Notes: a model not told the origin generated them from the letters alone. Positions 16,984 through 25,269 are shown, counted from the stretch's first letter. The stretch: 64,000 nucleotides of DNA from Dehalococcoidia bacterium (GCA_009841045.1 VXMO01000002.1:1-64000), one strand, 5' to 3'. Made by a program: numbers and translations.

Positions 16984-17643
16984 GTGGCGCCGATAACGCA
17001 GACCACGGTGATGCTCGTGGACGACCACGAGATCATGCGCGATGGCCTGCGCGAAGTGCTGGAGCGGACCGGCGAATTTCAAGTAGTCGGAGAGGCCGGA
17101 GATGGGATAGCAGCGGTGAGAATGGCTCAGCAGCTCGAACCGGACGTGGTCATCATGGATGTGATGATGCCCCTCAAGAACGGTATCGATGCCTGTCGAG
17201 AAGTCACTGAAACTCTCCCGAACACCAGAGTGCTGATCCTCACAGCCGCGACGGAAGAGGATGCCGCGGTTGAGGCGGTCGCGGCAGGAGCGGCGGGGTA
17301 CCTTCAGAAGTTCTCTGGCAGGGAGCATCTGTTGCGCAGTGTCCGCGACGTTGCTGATGGGCAATACCGCATACCCGCCGACGTGCTCAAGCGTGTGTTT
17401 GCCGAGATCCGGTCGACTGACCGCATGAGGAAGACATCGGAACGTCTCAGGCTTACGCAGCGAGAGAGTGAAATCCTCGCGCTGTTTGCGCAGGGCCTGT
17501 CGTACGCGAAGATCGCTGAGGTCAGGGGCAACCAGTCGCTGACAATCCGAAACGCCATCTACAGCATCCAGGACAAACTCAGCATTGGAACCAAGCAGGA
17601 GCTAGTAGTCTGGGCCGTGCGAAACGGCTTGCTGGACGAGTAA
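16984..17643 (+). CDS. LuxR/NarL-family response regulator
   Basis: A 219-residue two-domain regulator. The receiver domain has the acidic pair DD (13-14), phosphoacceptor Asp59 (VVIMDVMMP), the T/S position in ILTAA and a Lys in YLQKF. The DNA-binding domain is a GerE/LuxR type (LTQRESEILALFAQGLSYAKIAE, then TIRNAIYSIQDKLSI). The recognition helix begins unusually (VRGNQSLTIRNAIYSI), without the common SxxTVxxH. The GTG at 16984 is preferred because GGGAGG lies just upstream and it follows the kinase stop by 1 bp; a TTG at 16945 would start inside the kinase. The pair forms a two-component system, and the divergent envelope genes are reasonable but unproven targets. Confidence 0.92.
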   Translation: MAPITQTTVMLVDDHEIMRDGLREVLERTGEFQVVGEAGDGIAAVRMAQQLEPDVVIMDVMMPLKNGIDACREVTETLPNTRVLILTAATEEDAAVEAVAAGAAGYLQKFSGREHLLRSVRDVADGQYRIPADVLKRVFAEIRSTDRMRKTSERLRLTQRESEILALFAQGLSYAKIAEVRGNQSLTIRNAIYSIQDKLSIGTKQELVVWAVRNGLLDE

Positions 17644-17887
17644 CGCGGCTCCAGCCGTTTCGATTTGTGGAACCTGTAGGGCAGTACTGGCCCATAGATC
17701 AATCTCACGACGGAGAACCATTTGGTTTACCGGCTTTGGCTGGGCGATCCGTATTGCGGACTTTCCTATTGGCGGTGGCAATAAGCCCGGGCAGAAACCT
17801 TGGCGTGGGCTCCGGGGCATCGGCGGCGAGGAGAACAAGTACAGGCTTTGCCGGGGGCCGGGCTCTACACAGGAAGTTTGATACTAC

Positions 17888-18200
17888 TCAGGTACCTCTA
17901 TAGGATGGCGTGTACCCAAACCTTCGTTTGCAGCTCCACATCCAGTTGCAGCAAGCGCCCCAAGAATCTTGTTGACGTTGTGCGGCATCCGCCTCGAATC
18001 CATTTCGTCGCACGTTTCCAATTCGCACTGCAGGAACGGAGGCATCAGTGGGACCTGGCGGTTCTTGGTCACGAGACCAATTGATTCCAAGGTCGAATTC
18101 CGCCACATCTCCCAAACGCACCATCCGCCAGCCGTCGCTAGAGGGCACACTGTCTGTAGTAGTCGTGTTGACGGATTGTTCGGTGGGTTCAGAATGTTGG
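17888..18200 (-). pseudogene. Decayed hsdS (type I restriction specificity subunit) fragment
   Basis: Read leftward from about 18200, one frame gives SSDGWRMVRLGDVAEFDLG and VPAVRIGNVRRNGFEAD, the N-terminal pattern of HsdS target-recognition domains. After that the frame changes, and another frame gives FLGRLLQLDVELQTK, a segment typical of the end of a recognition domain, before stops appear. A large middle part of the domain is therefore deleted and the frame is broken. The stretch 17891-17977 is a diverged copy of 19001-19086. The 240 bp between the response regulator and this fragment contain nothing recognisable. Confidence 0.65.
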
Positions 18201-18334
18201 TTGGCTATGAAGCGATATTGAGAACTGGTGCTACTTGTCCTTGTGTTGTGAGCGCTTGCTGTCAGAAGGTGCCCGGCATGAGGGGCCGCCTAGTCGACCC
18301 CGCGACGAAGCTATGGAATCCCAGGCAGGAATCC

Positions 18335-18538
18335 CTACACTTCTACCAATTCATAGGATTGCGGCGGGGGTACCGGCAGCCCCTCTTCCTTGAGCGCCTC
18401 GACATATAGGGTAATTGCTTCAAGTATCAGGGAACGCACTTCCTCTTTCGTCTCAGCGGCGGCGACGCACCCCGGCAGATCCGGCACATGGGCGCCGTAA
18501 CTGTTCGGCCCCTTTTCGATGATGACTGCGTATCCCAT
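18335..18538 (-). CDS. hicB: HicB-family antitoxin
   Basis: A 67-residue partial-RNase-H-fold HicB protein: GYAVIIEKGPNSYGAHVPDLPGCVAA, then a helix (TKEEVRSLILEAITLYVEAL) and a Pro-rich end. The DLPGC motif is diagnostic. It lacks the additional C-terminal DNA-binding domain seen in longer HicB antitoxins, so autorepression through it alone is less certain. It follows hicA by 12 bp on the same strand, in the usual toxin-first order, and should bind and neutralise the HicA mRNA interferase. The pair lies between an hsdM remnant upstream and an hsdS remnant downstream and appears intact, unlike its surroundings. Confidence 0.9.
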   Translation of the reverse strand: MGYAVIIEKGPNSYGAHVPDLPGCVAAAETKEEVRSLILEAITLYVEALKEEGLPVPPPQSYELVEV

Positions 18539-18550
18539 GCTGAGGGCTCC

Positions 18551-18739
18551 TTACTTTAGTCCGGCCTGTTTCAGCACTTCATTATATGTTCCCGGGGGCA
18601 TGTCAACCCCGGGATTTCCAGCAATAACGACAATGCCGGATTTGCGCGGATGCTTGTAGACCCTATGGCTTCCACGCGTCCGGGCCAGTCTCCACCCGTC
18701 TTGCTCCACCTGTCGAATCACTTCTCTTACCTTCGGCAT
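18551..18739 (-). CDS. hicA: HicA-family mRNA interferase toxin
   Basis: A 62-residue double-stranded-RNA-binding-fold toxin. It has the family outline: KVREVIRQVEQDGWRLART followed by the catalytic RGSHRVYKHP (His in GSH) and the C-terminal VDMPPGTYNEVLKQAGL. HicA cleaves mRNA when free of HicB. The ATG at 18739 lies only 10 bp after the end of the decayed hsdM reading frame, so the pair was probably once expressed from the restriction operon. All family residues appear present, so the toxin is predicted to be functional. Confidence 0.92.
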   Translation of the reverse strand: MPKVREVIRQVEQDGWRLARTRGSHRVYKHPRKSGIVVIAGNPGVDMPPGTYNEVLKQAGLK

Positions 18740-18748
18740 TCTGCCTCA

Positions 18749-18965
18749 CTACCGCTTGTAGCCAAGTTCGGCCAGCAGCCCGTCCATTCTTGCGACGCCC
18801 TCATCGCGCTTCTTCTCGGCTTCGGCCAATTCTGATAGCGCGTCCTCCACGGTCATCACCTCTATCGGCTCCCTCGTGTCCACGTTGCGGCTAATGTTTT
18901 AGGTTGAAGTCGTTGGATTCTATCTGCTCTATGTCCGCGATGTGTGCGAACCGCTGTTAGCAGAG
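18749..18965 (-). pseudogene. 3' remnant of hsdM (type I DNA methyltransferase)
   Basis: Leftward translation gives RFAHIADIEQIESNDFNL, then, after a one-base shift in a run of A at about 18895-18902, NISRNVDTREPIEV, followed by a coiled acidic end (ELAEAEKKRDEG) and a final LAELGYKR before TAG (18749-18751). The NDFNLNISRNVDT string is the conserved C-terminal signature of HsdM. Everything upstream of it, including the methyltransferase domain, is missing. The fragment is joined directly to an hsdS-like fragment at higher coordinates. Confidence 0.75.
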
Positions 18966-18984
18966 GCCACAGGAATGGTCAGAA

Positions 18985-19100
18985 AGTTGGGTACTCCTTC
19001 GGTACCTCGGTGGAGGGTGCGCACCCGGACTCTCGTTTATAACTCAACATCCAATTGGAACAAGCGTACCAAGAATCCCGTTGGCGCACCATCAAGCTAA
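18985..19100 (-). pseudogene. Second hsdS-like fragment
   Basis: Leftward translation yields GFLVRLFQLDVEL, a stop, then TRVRVRTLHRGTEGVPNFL. The FL-RL-QLDVEL and RGT-VPNF strings match the end of an HsdS recognition domain. The DNA 19001-19086 is a diverged duplicate of 17891-17977 in the other hsdS fragment, sharing blocks such as GGTACCTC, ACATCCA and CCAAGAATC. Between 18740 and 19104 only this and the hsdM remnant were recognised. Confidence 0.6.
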
Positions 19101-19104
19101 AGCC

Positions 19105-19356
19105 CTAATTCGGATAATCCGCCAGCCCGGGCCCCTCTTCCATGTCTGCCACCATATCCGCCGTTGTCACGGCTTTGGCCCATTCAAGTAGCCCAATCTG
19201 CTCGTAGCCGTTCACGCCGCGGGACTCCATACTCATCACCGGCTCGTGCGTGGGGTCCTCGTGTTCGCACAGCATCTTTCGGATCAGTACGAACCCGATA
19301 AGCTCCTGATCCAGGATGGTTCCATGTTCCTTTGTCGAGATTGTGATGCGATACAT
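19105..19356 (-). CDS. Small hypothetical protein
   Basis: An 83-residue protein with no recognised family. It starts MYRITISTKEHGTILDQELIG and appears to be a mixed alpha/beta domain with an acidic end (ADMVADMEEGP). The ATG at 19356 was chosen over the upstream GTG (19386) because GGGAGG lies 5 nt before it. It lies immediately upstream of the decayed restriction-modification region in the same orientation. It may be an accessory gene of that locus or an unrelated survivor; nothing in the sequence decides. Confidence 0.5.
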   Translation of the reverse strand: MYRITISTKEHGTILDQELIGFVLIRKMLCEHEDPTHEPVMSMESRGVNGYEQIGLLEWAKAVTTADMVADMEEGPGLADYPN

Positions 19357-19500
19357 TCGAGCCTCCCGCAAGAGCGCCTCTATCACGTACAGCCTACCCG
19401 ATTCAGGAGATACCTGCGCCCTCTTCTTCCATTAGAAAGGATGACGCGGTTCGCGTTGATGGACGCCGTTCCTGTAAACTACAAGTGCTGTTAAATCGTC

Positions 19501-20202
19501 ATGAAACTGGATCTTCACGTTCACACCAACGTCGGTTCGTCCGATAGCGGCCTATCGCCTGAGCAACTTGTGATTGCCGCCAAGGCTGTGGGACTGGATG
19601 GTGTATGTGTTACAGAACATGGCACGGTCTGGGACAAGTATCAGATGGAGCGCTTCTCCGCTGAGCATGATTTCCTCGTCATCCCCGGCATGGAGGTTTC
19701 GACCGATCTCGGCCATATCACATGCTTTGGACTGACCGGGTATTCGTCAGGCATTCACCGAGCAGAGATCCTGCGTAGAGTGGTGCAGGCGTCGGATGGC
19801 ATCATGATTGCGGCCCACCCCTTTCGCCGTATGTTTGATGATCCGCGTATCAGCGGCTGGTCGAAAATCTACTCCGTCGAGGAAGCGGCTGATCTCACTA
19901 TCTTCAAGCTGACCGACGAGTTGGAAGTTGTGAACGGTGCCAACAACGCGCAGGAGAATCTGTTTGCGCTGAAGGTGGCGCGTGTCTTGGGGCGCACCGG
20001 GATTGGCGGCAGTGATGCCCATTCAACGTCCGGCATCGGGTACGGTGCCATCGTTACAGAACGAGATGTCTCCAACGTTGAGGAGCTCATTGAAGAGATT
20101 CGGGAGGGTCGCTACTACCCCACCGGCTCGCTGCTTAAGGGCAGCGCAATTTCGTACTGGGATGAGCGGGCGGATGAGCTTGGAGCGGCCGTAGCTTCGT
20201 GA
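19501..20202 (+). CDS. PHP-family metal-dependent phosphoesterase
   Basis: A 233-residue stand-alone PHP domain. The metal-site residues are all visible: LHVHTN at the start, VTEHG near 39-42, GMEVS, AAHPF and GGSDAH. The family hydrolyses phosphoesters (histidinol phosphate, nucleotides or DNA ends, depending on the member); the substrate cannot be told from sequence. Its stop overlaps the GTG of the exonuclease-DinG gene (GTGA), and that gene in turn overlaps an OGG1-type glycosylase, which suggests a nucleic-acid repair setting. It stands apart from the his genes, so a histidinol-phosphatase role is possible but not supported by context. Confidence 0.88.
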   Translation: MKLDLHVHTNVGSSDSGLSPEQLVIAAKAVGLDGVCVTEHGTVWDKYQMERFSAEHDFLVIPGMEVSTDLGHITCFGLTGYSSGIHRAEILRRVVQASDGIMIAAHPFRRMFDDPRISGWSKIYSVEEAADLTIFKLTDELEVVNGANNAQENLFALKVARVLGRTGIGGSDAHSTSGIGYGAIVTERDVSNVEELIEEIREGRYYPTGSLLKGSAISYWDERADELGAAVAS

Positions 20203-23030
20203 CCTCTTCCACCAGGCACTCTGATTTTCCGCTGACGTTCGTCTCGCTTGACCTGGAAACCACGGGGCTGAACGCCGAAAGCGATCGCATAATTGAGGTC
20301 GGCGCAGTCAAAGTTGAGCAAGGCCGGATTGTCGACAGCTTCCAGCAGCTTATCAATCCCGGCCATGCGCTCCCTGACTTCGTCTCTGTGCTAACCGGTA
20401 TCACGGACGCTGATCTTGTTGGGTCCCCCCCGTTCAACGACATTGCCGATGAGCTTGCCACATTCATAGGTGATGTGCCCATGGTGGGACAGAACTATCA
20501 GTTCGACCTTGGATTCCTGAATGCGAATGGTGTGATGCCGAACGGTCCGGTATTCGATACGCTCGACCTCTCCCGCATCCTGAGGCCGTCAGCCACCAGT
20601 CATTCCCTTGGGTGGCTCGTCGAAGAGATGGGAATTGTCAATGACAGTCCGCACAGAGCGCTCGCTGACGCGGAGGCGACTGCGCAGGTCTTCCTCAAGT
20701 TCTGGGACATGATTCTCTCCCTCGACCCGGCCACGCTGGCGATGATCCGTTCGCTCTCCGACCGTGCGCCGCGTGACTGGAGAGCGGGTCCGATTTTTGA
20801 ATTAGCCGCGCAACAGAAAGGAATTGCCAGCGACGGACCTGAACGGGTTCTCCAACGCCTAACCGAAAGACTTGGCAGACCGAGCGTCGAATCCGAAACG
20901 CGCCAGCGGAAACTGCCAACAACGCAGGACGGGACAGTAGCCATTGAGGCGGCGTTTGAGTCCCATGGCGGGCTCGTTAAAGCGCTTGGAGACTCGTATG
21001 AGCCACGCACGCAGCAACTGGAGATGGCGCAGGCGGTGGCGCAAATTCAGGAAACGGATAGAACGCTCCTCTTGGAGGCCCCGCCCGGCACAGGTAAATC
21101 ATTGGGCTATCTGATCCCGGCCATCTGGCGTGCGGAGGCCGCTGAAGAACAGGTCGTCGTTGCCACATCTACCCGAGGTCTGCAGGAACAACTCGCCACC
21201 AAAGATGTTCCAATAGCCCTGCGAGCACTCGGTCTAACCCCGCCCGAGGTCCGAGTAGCCGTGCTCAAGGGCAGGGGAAACTACCTGTGTATGACACGGC
21301 TACTCTCGCGTCTTGGCAACCTTGAGGTGACTCCCGGCGAGGCCGCGTTCTATGCCCGGTTGATGGTCTGGCTCGAATCAACCGAAAGCGGCGATCTGGG
21401 CGAGTTGCCGATGGGTGAGCAGGAGGCGGCGCGTTGGTCAACCTTATCCGCAGGGTCGGAAGAAGGGCACGGCAACTGCACCTATGAACGCGAGGGACTG
21501 TGTTTCATCGGCCGGGCACGCAGGGCCGCTCAGGCCGCTCACCTTGTTATCACGAATCATGCGCTCCTGCTTGCGGACTCGTCCTCCGGCGGCAACGTCT
21601 TGGGTGAAATCCCTCACGTGATTCTTGATGAGGCGCACAATCTTGAACGCGAAGCCACCGACCACTACAGTCGCAGCGTCTCTCACGGCGAGGTCAATGA
21701 GTTGCTCAACTCGCTTGGGGCAGATTCGGAAGATGGAAGGCCCCGCCTTGTGGCGGCGGCCTTTGGCTCATCGCCTCCGCCCACCGGAGCAACAGCTCAG
21801 ACAATGGAAGCTGCGGGCGCTGAAGTTTCTGCGGCAGCTCGAAGCGCGGCTGTTCGGGCGAACCAACTCTTCACTGCCGTGGGTTCTATCGCTGCAGAGT
21901 CACGCTCGGATCGGGGTGGTGATTCGCAGGTGCGGCTCATACAGCGTGTCCGGGAAACGGATGAATGGCGTGAGGCTGCGAAGGCGTGGCAAGACCTCGA
22001 CGCAACTCTTGCCTCAGTCGCAGACTTGGTTGATTCGCGTCTGAGATCGGCGCTGCAAACACAGCAGGGTCGGCAAGGCCCGTCCACGGATGTCGATGAC
22101 GTTATAAGGCGCATTGCTGACGTTCGAGCGCGCTTGACAAGCGTGATGAGAGATGTGAATCCTGACGACGACATCACGTGGCTTGAAACTCCGCGTGATC
22201 AGCGTGGCAGCCTCTCGCTTCACTGGGCGCCCATGTCCGTTGCGCCGTACCTCGCGACAGGTCCTTTCGTCGATCGCAAGTCGATTGTCCTTTCCAGCGC
22301 GACGTTGACGACGGATGATTCCTTTGGATTCATCACCGACCGGTTGGGACTTGAGGAGCCGGAAACCCTGCAGGTGAGACTCACGTTGGGGCCGGAGGAC
22401 GCTGCGGCGGCAATGCTCCCCGCCGATGTGCCGGACCCGAACAACAACGCCTATGGCAAGGCCGTTCAGCAGGCCGTTGTCGATGTTGCCACGGCAACGG
22501 GCGGAGGCGTGCTGGCGCTGTTCACCTCGCACGCCTCTTTGCGCCAGACGTACACGAAAGTCAGTTCCGACTTGCGTGAGCGTGGCATCAGCGTCTTGGG
22601 GCAGGGGATTGATGGCGCGCCGGATCGGCTGGCGGAAATCGCTCGACTCCGCAAGGGAATCGTCATTTTGGGTGCGGCCGCGTTCTGGGAAGGTGTCGAT
22701 CTGCCAGGAGATGCGTTGAAGGCCCTTATCGTTACCCGCCTCCCGTTTGATGTGCCATCTGACCCGATAATTGCAGCACGCGGCGAGACATATGAGAATG
22801 CCTTCAGCGAATTCCAGATTCCACGATCGCTGCTGCGGTTCAAGCAAGGTGTCGGGCGGCTGCTTCGGAGTACGAAAGACCAGGGCGTGATCATCGTCCT
22901 GGATTCACGGGTGTTGAATCGCGCATATGGGGCGGCGTTTATCGACGCGCTCCCCACGTCTAATGTACAGACACCGACGCTTGATCGGCTGGGCAATGAG
23001 GTGCAGAACTGGTTCAATACCGATGCCTAG
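20199..23030 (+). CDS. dinG: DinG-type helicase with N-terminal DnaQ-like 3'-5' exonuclease
   Basis: A fusion of 943 residues. Residues 10-175 form a DEDDh exonuclease of the PolIII-epsilon type (SLDLETTGLNAESDRIIEVGA, then the HRALADAEAT motif). The helicase follows, with Walker A (APPGTGKS, about 295), DEAH (VILDEAHNLE, about 477) and the XPD/DinG C-terminal motifs (WEGVDLPGD and QGVGRLLRS). The architecture is the Gram-positive DinG type. Three cysteines are seen where the iron-sulfur cluster of XPD/DinG proteins would be (NYLCM, GNCTYEREGLCF); a fourth is not obvious, so cluster binding is doubtful. It probably acts in repair or in removing unusual DNA structures. GTG start overlaps the PHP stop, and the end overlaps the glycosylase start. 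Confidence 0.92.
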   Translation: MTSSTRHSDFPLTFVSLDLETTGLNAESDRIIEVGAVKVEQGRIVDSFQQLINPGHALPDFVSVLTGITDADLVGSPPFNDIADELATFIGDVPMVGQNYQFDLGFLNANGVMPNGPVFDTLDLSRILRPSATSHSLGWLVEEMGIVNDSPHRALADAEATAQVFLKFWDMILSLDPATLAMIRSLSDRAPRDWRAGPIFELAAQQKGIASDGPERVLQRLTERLGRPSVESETRQRKLPTTQDGTVAIEAAFESHGGLVKALGDSYEPRTQQLEMAQAVAQIQETDRTLLLEAPPGTGKSLGYLIPAIWRAEAAEEQVVVATSTRGLQEQLATKDVPIALRALGLTPPEVRVAVLKGRGNYLCMTRLLSRLGNLEVTPGEAAFYARLMVWLESTESGDLGELPMGEQEAARWSTLSAGSEEGHGNCTYEREGLCFIGRARRAAQAAHLVITNHALLLADSSSGGNVLGEIPHVILDEAHNLEREATDHYSRSVSHGEVNELLNSLGADSEDGRPRLVAAAFGSSPPPTGATAQTMEAAGAEVSAAARSAAVRANQLFTAVGSIAAESRSDRGGDSQVRLIQRVRETDEWREAAKAWQDLDATLASVADLVDSRLRSALQTQQGRQGPSTDVDDVIRRIADVRARLTSVMRDVNPDDDITWLETPRDQRGSLSLHWAPMSVAPYLATGPFVDRKSIVLSSATLTTDDSFGFITDRLGLEEPETLQVRLTLGPEDAAAAMLPADVPDPNNNAYGKAVQQAVVDVATATGGGVLALFTSHASLRQTYTKVSSDLRERGISVLGQGIDGAPDRLAEIARLRKGIVILGAAAFWEGVDLPGDALKALIVTRLPFDVPSDPIIAARGETYENAFSEFQIPRSLLRFKQGVGRLLRSTKDQGVIIVLDSRVLNRAYGAAFIDALPTSNVQTPTLDRLGNEVQNWFNTDA

Positions 23031-24000
23031 TGACGAGGTGCGACCGCAGGCGATCCGCATCGAATTGACTTATCCACTTGACTTGCCAACATCCCTGGAT
23101 GAGGGGCAAGCCTTTGGCTGGACGGCGCCGGATGCTGAGACCGATGGCTGGTGGATCGGGATCGTCTATGGGCACGCAGTTCGCATTCGGCACGTGGATG
23201 CAAAGGCTGACAATCCCGGCGTTATCGAAGTTTCTGCGCACGACCCTGATCTGCCAAACGACTCTACTGCAGAAATGGTGACTCGCTACCTGCGCCTTGA
23301 TGATGACTACACACGAATCAGGCAAGCGCTGTCGGAAGATCCGGTACTCGCAGAAATCATGGGTCGTTGGCCCGGCTTGACCCTGTTGCGTCAGGAACCA
23401 TGGGAGTGCTTGGCCAGTTTCATCATCAGCGCTCAATGCCACCTGCCGCGTATTAAGAGGAACATGCAGAATCTTGCTGAGGTGTGTGGCGTCAGCGGTA
23501 CTGCGTGGGAGGAGACTGTATATCGCGTTCCTGACCCAGTGGCGGTAGCACGCTTGGGAGAGGCTCAACTCCGCCGGATTGGACTGGGGTTCCGCGCACC
23601 GTTTCTCGACTCGGCCGCCATCCGCATCGCGGAGGGCGCCGTTGAACTCGGGGAATTGCGAACGCTGCCGTATGAGGATGCCAAAAACGTGCTGCTGACT
23701 TTCAAGGGCATTGGGCCGAAGATTGCAGACTGTATCCTCGCGTTTTCACTGGATCACACAGAGGCGTTCGCAGTGGATAGATGGGTGAGCCGAGCTGTGA
23801 CGCGCTTGTACCTGACTGGGAAAAAGACTCCGGAAGACAAGATTGCGGCATGGGGGCGGGAGCATTTCGGCAGTTACGCGGCCTATGCGCAACAGCTGCT
23901 ATTTCAAGAGGAGCGCGAGGTGGCTATGCGGGAGCGCGCGCTACCCGGCAGCATCATGATTCGTCAGAGACGACAGAACCGTGCCCCGTCCATTGCCTGA
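23023..24000 (+). CDS. 8-oxoguanine DNA glycosylase, OGG1 type
   Basis: A 325-residue HhH-GPD glycosylase. The N-terminal domain has the OGG1-like DEGQAFGW string, followed by the helical core (WECLASFIISAQ), the hairpin FKGIGPKIADCILAF with catalytic Lys233, and Asp252 in AFAVDRWV. It removes 8-oxoguanine (or related oxidised purines) and nicks the abasic site in base-excision repair. The ATG at 23023 overlaps the helicase stop (ATGCCTAG). The 3' end runs 47 bp into the oppositely oriented CCA-adding enzyme gene. Alternatives such as AlkA are less likely because the lysine is present. Confidence 0.88.
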   Translation: MPSDEVRPQAIRIELTYPLDLPTSLDEGQAFGWTAPDAETDGWWIGIVYGHAVRIRHVDAKADNPGVIEVSAHDPDLPNDSTAEMVTRYLRLDDDYTRIRQALSEDPVLAEIMGRWPGLTLLRQEPWECLASFIISAQCHLPRIKRNMQNLAEVCGVSGTAWEETVYRVPDPVAVARLGEAQLRRIGLGFRAPFLDSAAIRIAEGAVELGELRTLPYEDAKNVLLTFKGIGPKIADCILAFSLDHTEAFAVDRWVSRAVTRLYLTGKKTPEDKIAAWGREHFGSYAAYAQQLLFQEEREVAMRERALPGSIMIRQRRQNRAPSIA

Positions 24001-25231
24001 CCAACTGCGCCTCGTCATCCCTGCTCAAGACCAGGTTGTCCAGCCGGGCCTTTCGCAACTGGTCGAGGAACTTTCCTACAAGGGGCCCTTGGAGTACACC
24101 CATCTCAAGCAGGTCATTCCCGTTCAGCTCAGGCTGGACATGTCTCCACGTTCCGAGATATGAAGCGATTGCTCGAGCTGCCGCAGCGTCTCCTGTAAGG
24201 TACAGGGCCTCAAGTGCGGCTGGTTCATAGTGAGAAAGTAACTCCGTAAAGTTGCTTGGGCGGCCCACTTCCGAAGCCTCACGAAATGCCGTTAATCCGC
24301 TCTCCTTCCACAACCGAATGTCATCAACCGCCCGGCGGGAGCTGCCGGCAAGGTGGAAAGTGTCAATAAGTGTGTCGTACTCCGCCCCCACCGTTGTCGC
24401 GATGAGTGCCCAATGCACGTCGGCATCGTCCGCGTCATCAGGCCTGGCCGCGGCCTCCCGATCGGACATCGAGAAACTGTACAGTCCACTCACCCAATTG
24501 GATGCCGTGGGCAGGTGATCCAGAACCCCCCAAGACTGTAGATTGATCAGCCCTTCAATAGGCGCCTTTTCTCGCCAAAGTCGATTGAACTCGTTGCGCA
24601 GTCGATCCGGCCCAACTGTGCCGATAGAGGAGGCATCGTTCTTCAACCACGCCTCGGTTTCTGAATTCAGCCTGAACCGGAGTCGGGAAGCGTAGCGCGC
24701 GGCGCGAATCATCCGCGTGGCGTCGTCACGGAACGACCCCGCATGTAGTGCGCGAAGTACTCCTGCCTGTACGTCGTTGACCCCTCGGTGTGGATCGATG
24801 ACACGTCCGAAATCCATTGAACCGATGGAGACTGCGATTGCATTTGCCGCAAAGTCACGTCGCCCCAGGTCCGTTTTGATATCTGCAGGAGCAACATCTG
24901 GCAGTGCGCCGGGCGACGCGTACGTCTCACTGCGAGCCGTGGCGATGTCCATATCCCGCGTTCCAATGGTGAGTTTGACGGTCATAAACTGCGATGCTGT
25001 AGTCCTGCGGGCAAGCCGAAATTGAACGGCTCTCTGCGCCAGATCTTCAGCGTCCCCTTGAACAACAAGGTCAACCTCAACGGGATTCCGCCCCAGAAGA
25101 ATGTCCCGTACCGCACCGCCCACAATGAAGAGCGTGCCTTGTTCCGCAATGCCGCCGAGCGTGCGGCATGTTTCAAGCAAATCGGGCTCCAGCTTCTGCC
25201 CCAATTCAAGCGCAATGCTATTGGACATCAT
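23954..25231 (-). CDS. CCA tRNA nucleotidyltransferase / poly(A) polymerase family
   Basis: 425 residues of the class II nucleotidyltransferase family. The head has GGAVRDILLGRNPVEVDLVV (about 38-57) and RRDFAANAIAV (about 122-132), and the neck has DATRMIRAARYASRL. The enzyme adds or repairs the tRNA 3' CCA, or polyadenylates RNA; sequence alone does not separate these. In the catalytic carboxylate pair, usually D-x-D, the first position is Glu (EVD), an uncommon substitution. No HD phosphohydrolase domain is evident in the C-terminal half, which looks divergent. The gene ends tail-to-tail with the glycosylase gene, overlapping it by 47 bp. Confidence 0.88.
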   Translation of the reverse strand: MMSNSIALELGQKLEPDLLETCRTLGGIAEQGTLFIVGGAVRDILLGRNPVEVDLVVQGDAEDLAQRAVQFRLARRTTASQFMTVKLTIGTRDMDIATARSETYASPGALPDVAPADIKTDLGRRDFAANAIAVSIGSMDFGRVIDPHRGVNDVQAGVLRALHAGSFRDDATRMIRAARYASRLRFRLNSETEAWLKNDASSIGTVGPDRLRNEFNRLWREKAPIEGLINLQSWGVLDHLPTASNWVSGLYSFSMSDREAAARPDDADDADVHWALIATTVGAEYDTLIDTFHLAGSSRRAVDDIRLWKESGLTAFREASEVGRPSNFTELLSHYEPAALEALYLTGDAAAARAIASYLGTWRHVQPELNGNDLLEMGVLQGPLVGKFLDQLRKARLDNLVLSRDDEAQLVRQWTGHGSVVSDES

Positions 25232-25269
25232 GGTGCTTTAATCATCGCATGGTCTGGCGAGAGGTCGCT

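Noticed and set aside
17644..17883. Possible gene or RNA in the gap after the response regulator
   Set aside because: Short frames have no family resemblance or ribosome sites, and no tRNA-like or strong terminator structure was seen; only a weak CGGC-TCCA-GCCG hairpin follows the stop.
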